DNA of 64,000 nt from Sepioteuthis lessoniana (GCA_963585895.1 OY757921.1:88071574-88135573), one strand, 5' to 3'; shown: positions 10,766 through 21,475, counted from the first letter of the stretch. Notes: a model not told the origin generated them from the sequence alone. Program-made: numbers and translations.

Positions 10766-11201
10766 GCAGTTCCGGAGATATGAGGACTATAGTTTCTTCC
10801 AACTTTATTCTGACCCTGAGAGACCATACCTGTTAGGGCCACAAATATGGATCAAATAGATATGTTTAAAGATTATTTGTTCTAGAGTGAATTACTTGTT
10901 GTGGCCATGTTAGGAGCCAGAAATAAAAACACAAGAAAGGAATTGAGTTAAACAAATATATTAACAAAGAGAAGTAATACAACATATTAAAATGAGAGGG
11001 TTACAAGCGACACTGTTTCGGTCCGACTGCCAGGGGTGTCTGCTTGAATACTGCCTTCTGCCTCAGAGCACTACCTGCTGATATTTGTAGCTGGGGGAGT
11101 TCAAGCATGCGGAGGTAAATTACCATAACAATACTTGATATCATATAACTGTATGCAACTTATTAGAATTAAGTGTAGTTACTTGAAGCTATAATTGTGC
11201 C

Positions 11202-11702
11202 TTGCTATCGATTATATGGAAATCAGACCTAACCGATAAAATGAAACGCAGTTTCTCCCAGGCAGCGGTCACATCGATACTGCTATACGGGTGCACTACA
11301 TGGACGCTAACAAAACGGCTTGAGAAGAAGTTAGACGGCAATTACACGAGAATGCTGCGTGCAATCTTGAACAAGTCCTGGCGGCAACACCCCACAAGAC
11401 ACCAACTGTACGGACACCTGCCTCCTATCACGAAAACTATTCAAGTTAGACGAACCAGACATGCAGGACACTGCTGGAGAAGCAGGGACGAACTCATAAG
11501 AGATGTACTCTTATGGACCCCCACACATGGCCGTGCAAAAGCAGGACGACCAGCACGAACTTACATTCAGCAGCTATGTGAGGATACGGGGTATTTTCCC
11601 GAAGACCTGCCTAGTGCGATGAACTATAGGGAGGAGTGGCGAGAGAGGGTCAAGGATATCCGTGCTACCAGCGCGACATGATGATGATGATGATGATGAT
11701 AA
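11202..11702 (+). pseudogene. Non-LTR retrotransposon, 5'-truncated, C-terminal RT region
   Basis: One open frame of 159 codons carries IIWKSDLTDKMKRSF, SILLYGCTTWTLTKRLEKKL, TRMLRAILNKSW, LYGHLPPITKTIQVRR, AGHCWRSRDELI and AGRPARTYIQQLC. This is the region after the polymerase core. The element ends in a (GAT)n tail at about 11680-11702, typical of RTE-like elements that end in short repeats. Sequence before the 5' end (about 11175-11197) and after the tail is similar (AGTTACTTGAA and AGTTGCTTGAA), which may be a decayed target-site duplication. The catalytic YADD box is absent, so it is dead on arrival. Confidence 0.85.
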
Positions 11703-11814
11703 GTTGCTTGAAACCGTGTGATTGTTTATAGATTATTACTATCATATAGTTATACATGAAAGGATGTAACTTTATGCTAAAAATGATTATATTAAACAGA
11801 GGTAAGTAAGTAAA

Positions 11815-12020
11815 AGTAAAGTTGGTATGCCCAGCGTTGTTCGAGGGTGCGTCGCAGGCTGAAGGTCAGATCAACCCAGTCTCTGCCCGGACGGAAGCCA
11901 CCCTGAAACGGGCGAGTTCGCAGATCACGGACACTTTGAAATCGTCGAAGGAGAAGCACTGCAAATGCTTTAGCTACCACATCGATGAGGCTAATTCCCC
12001 AGTAATTCGAGCAGAGTTTC
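11815..12020 (-). pseudogene. Non-LTR RT fragment, inverted part (RT mid block)
   Basis: The minus strand reads ISLIDVVAKAFAVLLLRRFQ, then RTRPFQGGFRPGRD and FSLRRTLEQRWAYQ. This is the RT block that normally follows FFKKGDR...NYRGISL. It points left, while the preceding block of the same protein lies to its right on the plus strand (12042-12311), so one gene has been split head to head. It is truncated at its own 3' side. Confidence 0.82.
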
Positions 12021-12048
12021 CTGTCACTTCCGACGTCGGAAGTGACAG
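12021..12048. repeat. 28-bp perfect palindrome at the RT inversion junction
   Basis: CTGTCACTTCCGAC is followed immediately by its exact reverse complement. It lies exactly between the two divergent RT fragments. Confidence 0.95.
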
Positions 12049-12311
12049 TTGAGCCAGCCTATGAATACGACTGCAACACTGCACCCCCAACGGTGGATGA
12101 AGTTCGTAATATTCTGCGCCGACTGCGTAACAACAAGGCTCCTGGTGAAGACTGTATACCTGTAGAAGTATATAAAACCATGCCAAATGTATTTGCCTTA
12201 GGGGTGCATCTTGTCTTTAACGCGGTCTGGTCCACTGAAACCTACCCTGCAGATTGGAGTCCGGCCATCCCGCTACCTTTCTTCAAAAAGGGTGATAGGA
12301 ACCGTAGGTGA
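12042..12311 (+). pseudogene. Non-LTR RT fragment (N-terminal RT block)
   Basis: Contains PPTVDEVRNILRRLRNNKAPG, then DCIPVEVYK, DWSPAIPLPFFKKGDR. This is the start of the reverse-transcriptase domain in non-LTR elements (N-K-A-P-G-x-D, then F-K-K-G-D). It ends where the minus-strand fragment at 11815-12020 would begin in the intact gene. SINE I copy 3 follows directly. Confidence 0.85.
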
Positions 12312-12535
12312 GGGCGACCAGAAGGCTCTATTTTCAATAGCTACTACACTGAGGTGTAGGGGAGAGCGCTAGTCCTATCCCTGGATTGCTCCACTTTACC
12401 CGTGATACATACCTTTATTGCTGAGTGCTAAGCCAGGAGGTATCAAGTACCATTTTAAAGTCTTTGGTATGATGCGACCAGGGATTGAACCCAGGTCTCG
12501 TGGACCATTGGCGAACACTCTACCCACTAGCAGTT
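12308..12535 (-). mobile_element. SINE I copy 3
   Basis: In reverse: GAGGGCGACCAGAAGGC, GCTACTACACTGAGGTGTAGG, then the head with GGATTGAACCCAGGTC (B box complement). Confidence 0.82.
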
Positions 12536-13002
12536 GAAACTATATCATTTTATATAAAGTACTTTTATTAAATAGTAAGAGTAAATTTCATATTACTGTG
12601 CGAACAAATAACGATAATTTGATAGAAATTACGGCATGAAACTAAATAGCCCTGTATAAGTTATTAGTATTAGATAGAAATACTTGAAACCATATACCTC
12701 AGCGCAAATTATTTAAAATGGTGTCTTCGTCATCCATCTTTCACGAAACAAATTCGCATTGAATTATAAAATTGACAAAAGTACAGATTCTAGTTTGTCA
12801 CTCAAATTGCTATTGCCACTTGCAAAACGCACTCCCCACCACCTAACTGTGATCTAATCCAATTCTTAGTCTTCGTAAACTTTCAACAAGTATCGATAAA
12901 TATCAGAGTGTGAACTTTTCTTACCTGAAAGAATTCAATGTCATGACTAATTCATGCGAGACGATATTTCCCCTCACTGTTACTCAGCAGCCAAAAGTAA
13001 CA

Positions 13003-13571
13003 AGGCATAAGAATGTCGTAGACTCTCGAAAATTCACTATGTTATTGCAATACATCTTATGAGATGACTGACCAATTTTTATGATTTCAGTTTCAAAGAA
13101 ACAGCTACAGCAACAATTGGAAGACACCCTACTAAAGATTATGGATAGACATGTTTAACTTCAATTGTCATACCACCAACTCCAGCTACCAAAAAGTTGC
13201 TCGAGTTTGCAGTGTTTTCACCAGGACAATGCACCAGTCCACAACTCCGTCCTTGTCACTGACTATTTGACCAAGACAATTCCTCACCGTCCCTATAGTC
13301 CAGATCTTGCTCCCTGTGACTTTTGCTTATTCCCTAAGCTCACAGGCTGTCGTTATGAGACAATTGAGGAGATGAAAGAGGCCCTGACAAAGGTCATTGA
13401 CACGTTCACTCAAGAGGACGTCCATTGGGCCTTCCAGAAGTTGTTGGAACGGTACAGCAAGTGCATTGCAGCCGGAGGATATTACTTCGAAGGGGACTAG
13501 AGTTTCATGTGTGTTCTATCAATAAAAGTGCCCAAACGAAAAAAGTATGGAAACTTATTTAATGATCCTCG
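13003..13571 (+). mobile_element. mariner deletion derivative, copy 3 (left end missing)
   Basis: The right inverted repeat (AAAAAGTATGGAAACTTATTT...CCTCG followed by TA) is present. The left one is lost and homology starts near 13003. A further deletion removes the N-terminal transposase block, joining the 5' leader to the DNAPVHN region. Confidence 0.85.
13165..13500 (+). pseudogene. mariner transposase C-terminal half
   Basis: Contains HQDNAPVHNSVLVTDYLTK (second catalytic aspartate), HRPYSPDLAPCDFCLFPKL (third aspartate) and the terminal GGYYFEGD. The distance between the two aspartates is four residues short of 34 because KMGIKT-like residues are lost. The copy at 56350 keeps 34. The domain with the first aspartate is missing. 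Confidence 0.88.
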
Positions 13572-13604
13572 TATTTATAACAATTCAGTTTAGCATAAAT
13601 GAGC

Positions 13605-13770
13605 AGTTTAGTTCTATTTGACCCATAGATAAGACCCTAACACTCCGGGTTAGAGTTGTCCTTGGAGCAATTACAACGAAGAGGTATTCCACATTCTCCA
13701 GAGCTCGAGTGGGTAGAGAGGTCTTACCCCTCTGCAGAGATATAATCGGTGTATTCTATGCGTAGGTTAA
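13605..13770 (-). repeat. Family C core, copy 4 (shortened)
   Basis: From ACCCATAGATAAGACCC to CGGTGTATTCTATGCG. About 60 bp of the middle are missing. It is head to head with copy 5. Confidence 0.8.
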
Positions 13771-13789
13771 CATCTCCTTCAAAAGATTG

Positions 13790-14010
13790 GCTAGTCGGCT
13801 TGGGATGTAGAATACACCGACTGCACCTCTGCAGAGGGATAAGACTCCTCCCAATGAATGTCCTAGATATGACACTAAGCAAACTGATGGTGAGGTTCCA
13901 GTGATGTTGGAGCTTTCGGGAATCCGGAGCAGCCCTTCATTGCCATCGCTCCCAGGTCCACTCTGGCCCAGAATGGTTGTACCTAATAGGGCTTTATCTA
14001 TGGGTTAAAT
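13790..14010 (+). repeat. Family C core, copy 5
   Basis: From TAGTCGGCTTGGGATGTAG to CTATCTATGGGTTAAATAG. Tail units follow to about 14300 (CTAAACTGAATTGTTTGAAAT repeated with variation). Confidence 0.85.
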
Positions 14011-14302
14011 AGAACTAACTGCATACTTAAGCTAAACGTAATTGTTTGAATTAGAAATGTTTGACTAAACTGAATAGCTTGAAATAGAAATGTTTTTGAC
14101 TATTAACCTGTGTACTTACATTTAAATTATGTTATTATGCTAAACTGAATTGTTTGAAATGGATCTGTTTTTGACATTGAAACTCTACTTTTACTAAACA
14201 GAATTATTTAATATAGAACTGTTTTGACCTTTAACTGTGTGTAACCAAAATCTGTACTTATATAAAACTGAATTAGCTGAATTAGAACTGTTTGCCTAAA
14301 CT

Positions 14303-14304
14303 GA

Positions 14305-14335
<31 letters not shown>
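14303..14335. repeat. (GATA)n microsatellite
   Basis: GATA tetranucleotide repeat at the end of the family C tail. Confidence 0.95.
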
Positions 14336-14336
<1 letters not shown>

Positions 14337-14744
14337 AAGAAATTAAGCCAAATCTAACCATATGGTTGTGTATAAATTATTAGCTTAGATTAAGTGGTTT
14401 AATGACATATCAACCTTTGGTGGTTATTCAGTAACGAAAGCAGTTCAGAGTCCCACTTATGACACCCCTTCTGCTGGGAACACAAGCAATGTATTCTGAG
14501 CCACTCCGAAAGAACAGTGTTTCAAAAAGAGGAAGTGGCGCATCTGCTAGTTTATGAAGAAAAATACAATGACGCTATTGCCCTAGGTAGGCAGACTTTT
14601 TTGTTACTATTTAATTGTTTGGTGGTTTCATAGTTCATCACGGCAAAAAATCCTCGACTATAAAATCAACTTGTCATATCTATTTAAAACACCGGCTTTG
14701 TTTGTTTTTTGTTTTTTTTTATTTTTTTTTCTACTTAATTAATC

Positions 14745-15040
14745 GACGGAGTCCTCGTGGAGTCGTGGCTCACATGCTGGACAGCAACATTGTAGTTATC
14801 GAATTCGAACCCCAGTCACACTCTTACGTTCAGCTTCGAACTAATAAACGTGGATATGCGAGTTCGAACTCCAGTCGCGCTATTACGTTCACTTTCGTGC
14901 AAATACCCTTGCGAAAGGTATGAACCCCCTTATCCTACCAGCTATGGGTTAAATAGTACCACTACTGTTCTTCTAGAAGAATGGCTTTGGCATTAAATAA
15001 CCTACAAAGGTTGATATGCCATAAAACAAAGAAACCGAAA
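14745..15040 (+). mobile_element. SINE A copy 1
   Basis: Two tRNA-like B boxes are present (CGAATTCGAACCCCAG and GAGTTCGAACTCCAG), so the head may be duplicated. Then come GAAAGGTATGAACC, CAGCTATGGGTTAAATAG and the hairpin module ending GATATGCCATAAAACAAAG. Confidence 0.8.
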
Positions 15041-15129
15041 GTAATAAACGTGGAAAAGTTATGAATTCGATTATATTCTTAGCTAGAATAAATTCGGTAT
15101 TAAATAACCCACAGAGGTTGATACGCCAC

Positions 15130-15640
15130 TAAACAAGGAAACCAAATCATTTTCATCAAACTGCTAAATTTATTCGGACGTCCCAGATTCTGGGGCGAGG
15201 AAAGAAAACGCACTTTCCCTACAATTATTTTTCGTCTTATGACAAAACATAACTCTATACAATTATCTGTTCTTCCCGGAATCGATCAAATCTGAAAATA
15301 GCCTTGATGCTTTGACGCCATGTTGCCGGCGTGAGTTCGATAAACACAGGCGTCAGATCTTTGCAAACACCTGCAGGGTAAAAAAAAAAAAAAGTAATTT
15401 CCGAGAAAATGTATTGGCAGAAATCAACACTTGAGCCAGCAAGCCATTTTGGGGGCACGGTTGCTTAATAAAAACGTCGTCTCTTCATTCCAGGTGTCCG
15501 TACTGTGTAGATGATGCCGGCTTCAGGTATTGTGCAAATGAACGTGAAATTAACAAGCCACTATCCCAGAGCCACAGCGCCAGGTCGAATTAACGAAGCG
15601 AGTCGACTCATCGTTTCTCCGAGGGATTTGGCTAGGAATG
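15130..15640. other. Apparently single-copy sequence, no gene seen
   Basis: Does not match the repeat families found elsewhere here. The short frames show no motif. Confidence 0.45.
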
Positions 15641-15779
15641 AGCGGTACTTTTCTTTACACGGAGTCATCGAATACTGATCTATCCTCTTCCCCTTTTTTT
15701 TTTCTTTTGTTTTTTGTTTGCTTTTTGCTTTTTGTTTTTTTGGGGGATGGCTTTTTTTTTACATTCAAACCGATGCTTT

Positions 15780-15853
15780 TAATCTATCTATCTCTCTATC
15801 TATCTATCACCGTCTTTACATTATCTATCTATCCATATATCTATCTATCTATC
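15780..15853. repeat. (CTAT)n microsatellite
   Basis: CTAT repeats with interruptions. Confidence 0.95.
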
Positions 15854-16024
15854 AATATTTTTCTACTCCCATTCAATAAATATTAGCAGAAAGAAGGGTG
15901 TTTGATTGGTTGGTTGTTTTGTTTTATGGCGTATCAAACCTTTTTGGGTCATTTAACTTTTGATAAAAGTTTCAAACAGTACAGTTTTTTGTTTACACAC
16001 TAAACTTTTTGTTTACACACTAAA

Positions 16025-16114
16025 CTTATACTAAACTGAATTATTTGAATTTAATTTTTTTTATATTTAACTATATAAAAAAAATTAAATTCAAATAATT
16101 CAGTTTAGTATAAG
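16025..16114. repeat. Perfect inverted repeat, 42-bp arms
   Basis: Left arm 16025-16066 (starts CTTATACTAAACTGAATTAT) and right arm 16073-16114 are exact complements with a 6-bp spacer. The arm is a family C tail unit plus an AT-rich stretch. Confidence 0.95.
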
Positions 16115-16124
16115 TACACAGTTT

Positions 16125-16328
16125 GGTTCTATTTGACCTATAGATAGGTCCCTATCAAGTGGTACCACTCGGGAACAGAGTGGACCTGGGTGCGACGCTA
16201 ATGAAGTTACAGCATTACTAGAACCTCGCCATATGTTTAGAGTTATATCCAGGACACTCGTTAGGGGGGGGTCTTACCTCTCTGTATTGAAGCAGTCGGT
16301 GTATTATCTAGCCCCAGCCTACTGAGCA
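16125..16328 (-). repeat. Family C core, copy 6
   Basis: From GACCTATAGATAGGTCCC to GCCCCAGCCTACTGAGC. A reversed hairpin-module remnant sits upstream at about 15922-15965. Confidence 0.82.
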
Positions 16329-16372
16329 ATCAGTTAAGCATAAGTACGCAGTTTAGTTTTATATGACCCATA

Positions 16373-16535
16373 GGTAATTTCGTGGTGTAATGGTTAGCGA
16401 CGTTGGAAATCGACCCGGGGACCCGAGTTCAATTCCTGAACGAAGCCGTTTGCATTTCACATTGAGCTAATACCTTTGGGAAAGGTATGAATACAATTAC
16501 GTTCCCTCAAGCTATGGGTAAATTGTAGGGCAACA
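16373..16535 (+). mobile_element. SINE B copy 1 (head and mid region)
   Basis: TCGTGGTGTAATGGTTAGCG (A box), CCGAGTTCAATTCCTG (B box), then ACCTTTGGGAAAGGTATG and CAAGCTATGGGTAAATTG. Confidence 0.82.
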
Positions 16536-16762
16536 ATGGCAAAACTACATGAATTGCACTTCGAATTGCTTCTGCACCCACCCTATTCTCCAGATCTGGT
16601 TCCCAGTGACTACTGGTAGTTTGCAAACCTTAAAAGAATACTCCAGGGAAAGTGACTTGGTTCCAAAGAAGTGATATCAGAACCTGAGGCGTATTTTGAG
16701 GCCAAAGACAAATTGTTCTACAAAAAAAGTATCAAATTGTTAGAGAAGCGTTGCACAGACAC
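16536..16762 (+). pseudogene. mariner transposase C-terminal fragment, third subfamily
   Basis: A single frame reads ELLLHPPYSPDLVPSDYW, stop, FANLKRILQGK, stop, then SEPEAYFEAKDKLFYKKSIKLLEKR. It matches the region around the third catalytic aspartate (HPPYSPDLAPSDYWLF) and the C-terminal helix of mariner transposases. Two in-frame stops inactivate it. No inverted repeat is recognised, and it ends in an (AT)n tract. Confidence 0.82.
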
Positions 16763-16769
16763 TGAGCTT

Positions 16770-16772
<3 letters not shown>

Positions 16773-16835
<63 letters not shown>
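16773..16835. repeat. (TA)n microsatellite
   Basis: Pure TA repeat. Confidence 0.95.
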
Positions 16836-16837
<2 letters not shown>

Positions 16838-16852
16838 AGATTATAAAGCCAT

Positions 16853-17080
16853 CAGCCCAGTTGGCTAGGGCTTTAGAATACATTGACTGCATCTCTGCAG
16901 AGAGGTAAGACCTCCCTCTCCAATCAATGTCCTGGATATGAAATGAAACAATCTGATGGTGGGACTTCAGTAATGCTGGAGCTTTGGGGAATGCAAAGTA
17001 TCCTTTCATTGTCATTGCACCCAGGTCCATTCTGGCTTGTAGTGGTAACACCTGATACAGTCCTATCTATTGGTCAAATA
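16853..17080 (+). repeat. Family C core, copy 7
   Basis: From CCCAGTTGGCTAGGGC to CTATCTATTGGTCAAATAG, followed by tail units. Confidence 0.85.
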
Positions 17081-17174
17081 GAGCTATTTGACATTTAAAC
17101 TGAGAGCAAACAAATGACTTATGCTAAATAGAATTGAATGAGATTTAACAGTAGCCCTCTAACTAGCCTATATA

Positions 17175-17372
17175 TATATCAGGTGCTACCACTCGGGAAC
17201 AGGGTGGACCAGGGAGCGACGCCAATGAAAGGGTGCTTCGCATTTCCAAAAGCTCTAACATTACTAGAACCAAGCCTTTAGTTTGTTTAGTGTCATATCC
17301 AGGATACACGATGGGGAGTGTTACCCCTCTGCAGAGATGCAAATGGTACATTCTACAGCCCCAGCTGACTGG
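17175..17372 (-). repeat. Family C core, copy 8
   Basis: From TCAGGTGCTACCACTCGGG to CCCCAGCTGACTGGGCC, tail to tail with copy 7. Confidence 0.85.
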
Positions 17373-17429
17373 GCCAGAAAAAAGAAGGGAAATAATCCCT
17401 AAAATACGAATAAACTGAGAATATGGACA

Positions 17430-17590
17430 CTTTCGTGGTATAATGGTTAGCAACGTAGAAAATAGACACGGCGACCCGAGTTCAATTCCTGAACGAAGCT
17501 ATTTACATTTCACATTGAGCTAATACCTTTGGGAAAGGTATGAATACATTTACATTCCCTCAAGCTATGGGTAAATTGTTGGGCAGACTG
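17430..17590 (+). mobile_element. SINE B copy 2
   Basis: TCGTGGTATAATGGTTAGC, CCGAGTTCAATTCCTG and TTTGGGAAAGGTATG align with copy 1 throughout. Confidence 0.82.
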
Positions 17591-17603
17591 AGCTCTCTAC
17601 CTA

Positions 17604-17625
17604 GCGTATATATATATATATATAT

Positions 17626-17666
<41 letters not shown>
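17604..17666. repeat. (TA)n(GA)n microsatellite
   Basis: Compound repeat separating two SINE B copies. Confidence 0.95.
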
Positions 17667-17670
<4 letters not shown>

Positions 17671-17850
17671 CACGGTGTTATTGTTACCGTCGTAAGGGTT
17701 ACCGTCGGTGGCCTTAATTCAAATTCTGGACGAAGCTATTTGCATTTAACATATCCCTAATACCCTTAGGAATGGTATGGGTAAATAATAAGGCAGATTG
17801 GGCTCTTTAACCTTGGTATGGCAACCGTCCTGGGTGAAGGAAACTCTGAT
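17667..17850 (+). mobile_element. SINE B copy 3, diverged
   Basis: CACGGTGTTATTGTTACCG and CCTTAATTCAAATTCTGG are degenerate A and B boxes. TACCCTTAGGAATGGTATGG and GGTATGGCAACCGTCC follow. Confidence 0.7.
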
Positions 17851-17875
17851 ATAAAACCTATTAAGTAAATAAAAG

Positions 17876-18130
17876 TTAAGTTGGCGACCGTAGTCGAGGG
17901 CGACCAGAAGGCTCACTTTTCAATGGATACTACACCGGGATGTAAGGGAGGTTGCTACTCCTTTCCCTGGATTTTTCCACTTTACTTTTGATTCATACCT
18001 TATATTGCTGAGTGTTAAGCAAGGAGGTATCAAGTACCATTTTTAAAGTCTTTGGTATGAAGCCACCTGGGTTTGAACCCAGGTCTCTCGGACCATTGGC
18101 GAACACTCAACTCACTAGGCCAATGACCGA
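17876..18130 (-). mobile_element. SINE I copy 4
   Basis: A well-preserved copy from GTTGGCGACCGTAGTCGAGG to the tRNA-like head (TTTGAACCCAGG complement of the B box, then GGCCAATGACC). Confidence 0.85.
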
Positions 18131-18552
18131 GTTGTGTCGCATCCGGCCAGTGCAGAGTTGCTGTAAGAATATACGAAACAAGAAACTTATACAACGGGGT
18201 GTGATTAATTGGTTGATCGATTTTACCGGCATGTCAACATATCTAGGGATATTTTCTGCCTAGTGGTTAAAGGGATCATGTTCCTTGTACGTTCATATTT
18301 TCATTTATGTGTAGATTTTTTAAAAAGAGGTAAGAGTGTAGCTGGAAGTAATGGTATAAAAGGAGTAACCTACACTTACCAGATATCCAGAACTGTAGCC
18401 TCACCATCAGATGAAGTTTATTTTAAAGACAATTGCTATTCCATTTACACATGTTAAATGACTAAGATTACATTTTTGAAATATATTTAATTCTAGAAGT
18501 GTACATTTCTCTCACTTGCTCCGTCAAATTTAATCCGATACTGATTTATATA

Positions 18553-19442
18553 CGCGGTGCATTCAGTAAGTTTTCAGACTTTTTTTTATACAGGCATTTA
18601 AAATGGTTGTAGACTCTTGAAAATTCACTATGTTATTGCTATACATCTTATGAGATGACTGATTAATTTTTATGATTTCAGGTTTAAATGAACAGCGACA
18701 GCAGCAACTGGAATACACCATACTGATTGCCACAGCTGGTGAATTTCAAAAATGCGATCTGGACGTGAGGACTCTTTAGAAGAACGATATGCAATGAAAT
18801 TCTGTTTTAAACTTGAAAAAAATACCACAGAAACGTATGGAATTCTTCAGACTGCTTTTAGACCATCTTGCATGAATCGAATCGAGCATCCGTTTTTGAG
18901 TGGCATAAGAGATTCGAGGAAGGCAGGGAGTCTGTGAGGGATGATGAGAGGTTTGGGAACGAGTAAGGAAGTCAATACACCAGAGTTGATTGGCCAAAGG
19001 GTTAGGCATAGGTTTAGGGTTACTATGTTGTGGTTTTAAGTGAGTTCAGGAAGAGATTGTGTCGGAAGAGACCATCACTCTTTAAATCGGGTCAGAGGCA
19101 TTTCCACTAGGACAATGCACCAGTCCACAACTCCATCCTTGTCACAGACTATTTGATTAAGATAGGCATCAAGACAGTTCGAGATCGTCTCTATAGTCCA
19201 GACCTTGCTTCCTGTGACTTTGCTTATTCCCTAAGCTCAGAGGCTGTCGTTATGAGACAATTGAGGAGATGAAAGAGGCTCACACAAGAGGACGTCCAAT
19301 GGGCCTTCTAGAAGTTGTTGGAACAGTACAAAAAGTGCATTGCAGCCGGAGGATATTACTTCGAAAGGGACTAAAGTTTCCTGTGTGTACTATCAATAAA
19401 AGTGCCCATACGAAAAAGTCTGGAAACATTTAATGATCCTTG
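18553..19442 (+). mobile_element. mariner deletion derivative, copy 4
   Basis: TA-flanked, with CAGTAAGTTTTCAGAC on the left and GTCTGGAAACATTTAATG on the right. At 890 bp it is among the longest copies of this derivative. It holds the 5' leader, N-terminal block, DNAP region and C-terminal block in order, but with frameshifts. Confidence 0.88.
18752..18937 (+). pseudogene. mariner transposase N-terminal fragment
   Basis: Reads MKFCFKLEKNTTETYGILQT, then a frameshift before HPFLSGIRD, where sister copies have SVFEWHK. In other frames further right are DNAPVHNSILVTDYL (about 19113) and PCDFAYSLSS remnants (about 19215). Confidence 0.82.
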
Positions 19443-19492
19443 TATATTCTTTTCTTTCTTTAAATGCCGAGAACACAAGTAATGTAAACATA

Positions 19493-19795
19493 GGTACTAT
19501 TTACCCAACCCCTCCGCTCGGGCAGGATATGACACAAGGTCAATTTTTAAGCGGAGTTTAACAGGTTTGAATTCAGAGTTTTCCTTCTCCTAGACTAGTT
19601 GCCTAACCAAGGCTGAAGAACCTAGTCTGTCCTACTATTTACCCATAGCTGGAGGGAGAATAATTGGATTCATACCTTCCCCAAGGGTATTAGTGCTATG
19701 TGAATTGCAATCAGTCTCGTCCAGGATTTGAACTCGTGTCGCCGTGTTCTTTTCCTACGACGATAACGACTACACCACGGGCACCTCCGCCACCA
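19493..19795 (-). mobile_element. SINE B copy 4, near full length
   Basis: In reverse from ATTTACCCAACCCCTCCGC through CTAGTTGCC and CATAGCTGGAGGGAG to the head (GGATTTGAACTCGTG is the B-box complement, ACTACACCACGGGC the A-box side). Very similar to copies at 38855, 40308 and 61300, so recent amplification is likely. Confidence 0.88.
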
Positions 19796-20282
19796 CGGGC
19801 ACCTCCGCATTAATGTAAACATAGGTGGGGAAGTTTTAGTCCATGTGTGTATATCTGTAAATGCTGATTTTATTAAAATCTACTTAGAATTTTAAATATT
19901 TAAGGAAAAAAATTTAAAATGAATTAGAAACTCACCGCTAGATATGAATCGTGCTAAGGGTGGGAGAGAAAAAGTGTCACTGCCACGTAGACCTGGTTGA
20001 AACAGCTTTCTAGCAAACTGATTGGCTAAAGTAATAGCCAATCAAATGCGTGGAAACCAAAATCTACGTTGGAAAACCTTTAAATATTGAACTTGGCTGG
20101 TAGTGTTTTAGTTTTTGAGTGGCCAACCGGGATTGATCATGCAAAGTTGGATCCAGCAGGCGAGGTGGGTATTATGTTGAAAAACCCTAACGCCCTATGA
20201 CCCAGTTAAAAGACTGAACTGATGACGCCTCCAGCGCCTTTTCTAAATAAAACAAGCGTATTTCTTACACATATATACATAT

Positions 20283-20482
20283 ATATTATTGGGTAGAGGG
20301 TTAACCAATAGTCCCGGTGCCCGACACTCAAAAAATGGTACTTGATGAACACAGCATTATAAGACAAAGAATCAAGGGTAAGTAGGATAATCCAGGGAAA
20401 ATAGTAGCGCTCTCTCCGACACCTCGATGTAGTAGCTATTGAAAAGGGAGTCTTTGGGTCACCCTCGTCTATGGTCGGCCAA
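20283..20482 (+). mobile_element. SINE I copy 5, head shortened
   Basis: AAAAAATGGTACTTGATG, CACCTCGATGTAGTAGC and CACCCTCGTCTATGG match SINE I. The B-box region is degraded. Confidence 0.75.
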
Positions 20483-20514
20483 GAATATATATATATATAT
20501 ATATATATAACATA

Positions 20515-20950
20515 TTGACCTCCAACCTGGCCAAGCTGTCAGATGAGAAATGCACCTGTGTATATAACAGGTGCATCCGGTCGAAGATATCAGGGGACAA
20601 GCTTGACTGTCGACGGGTTGAATTGAGTGCGAATTGTGACGCCACAGGAAGCAAGTGGATGTCAAACAATGATATAACCCGGGTGCGACAGGAAGTCAGG
20701 CAGTTGGAGTACAGAGTTTGAAGTCAGTGTTCCAGTTTGAGGAGTGAGAACCAGACCCAGCAGAGGCTGGGCCCCAGGCCCCCGATTGAGCAGCCCAGGA
20801 GAACGGGAATGAAATGCTGCTATAGCCGGAAGAGTGGGGGTCAATACATTGCAGTCTTTGTGCAGTCTCCAACTCACCTCTCACTCATAAACTTTCGTAA
20901 CCCTTTCGAATAAAGTGACGGGTATATTTTTCTAAAGAACTGTGTCCGCT
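20515..20950 (+). mobile_element. Repeat E copy 1, LTR-like
   Basis: Shares GACGGGTATATTTTTCTAAAG, GAGTGGGGGTCAATA and the late AATAAAGTGA with 34095-34235, and AGTGAGAACCAG, GGCCC and GTGCTGCTATG-like blocks with 35155-35510. TGTGTATATAACAGG near 20551 could be a TATA box, and AATAAA at about 20910 a poly(A) signal. A solo LTR is the best guess; borders are unclear. Confidence 0.55.
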
Positions 20951-20995
20951 CGTCCTTATTGTGTTGACTATGTTTCTGCATGCATATGAGTATGT

Positions 20996-21001
20996 TACAC
21001 A

Positions 21002-21058
<57 letters not shown>
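20996..21058. repeat. (AC)n(AT)n microsatellite
   Basis: Compound dinucleotide repeat. Confidence 0.95.
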
Positions 21059-21349
21059 CAGAAAATCAAAAGGGTAACTTGCTATTGCCAGGCAGTCTTT
21101 TCTGTAACCGGAAGAGAGGCCTTCTTGTATATTAAACTTTAAAACACTTACATAACTTATGCAACTTTCAGTTTTACATTTTCACGATCAACGGGTAATA
21201 ATATAGTTTTTTCGTGTTTTTTTTTTTCCTGATATATTACAGTGAGTTCAAAGTAGGAACATTTTATCTACTGATCATCGTGAAAAGGTCAAGCTGATAT
21301 TTGCGATTAACGTTTGTTTTCTAATAAATATATGCATGTACGTGTGTGC

Positions 21350-21384
21350 GTGTTTTTGTATATATATATATATGTGTGTGTGCT

Positions 21385-21431
<47 letters not shown>

Positions 21432-21475
21432 GTGTGTATGTGTGTGTGTATGTGTGAGTGTGTGTGTGTATACAC
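21350..21475. repeat. (TA)n/(TG)n microsatellite block
   Basis: Alternating TA and TG tracts; both strands give cysteine/valine or histidine/threonine frames that are not genes. Confidence 0.95.

Noticed and set aside
20218-20245. CTGATGACGCCTCCAGCGCC as a hammerhead core
   Set aside because: A short CGC/GCG stem is present but no GAAA follows.
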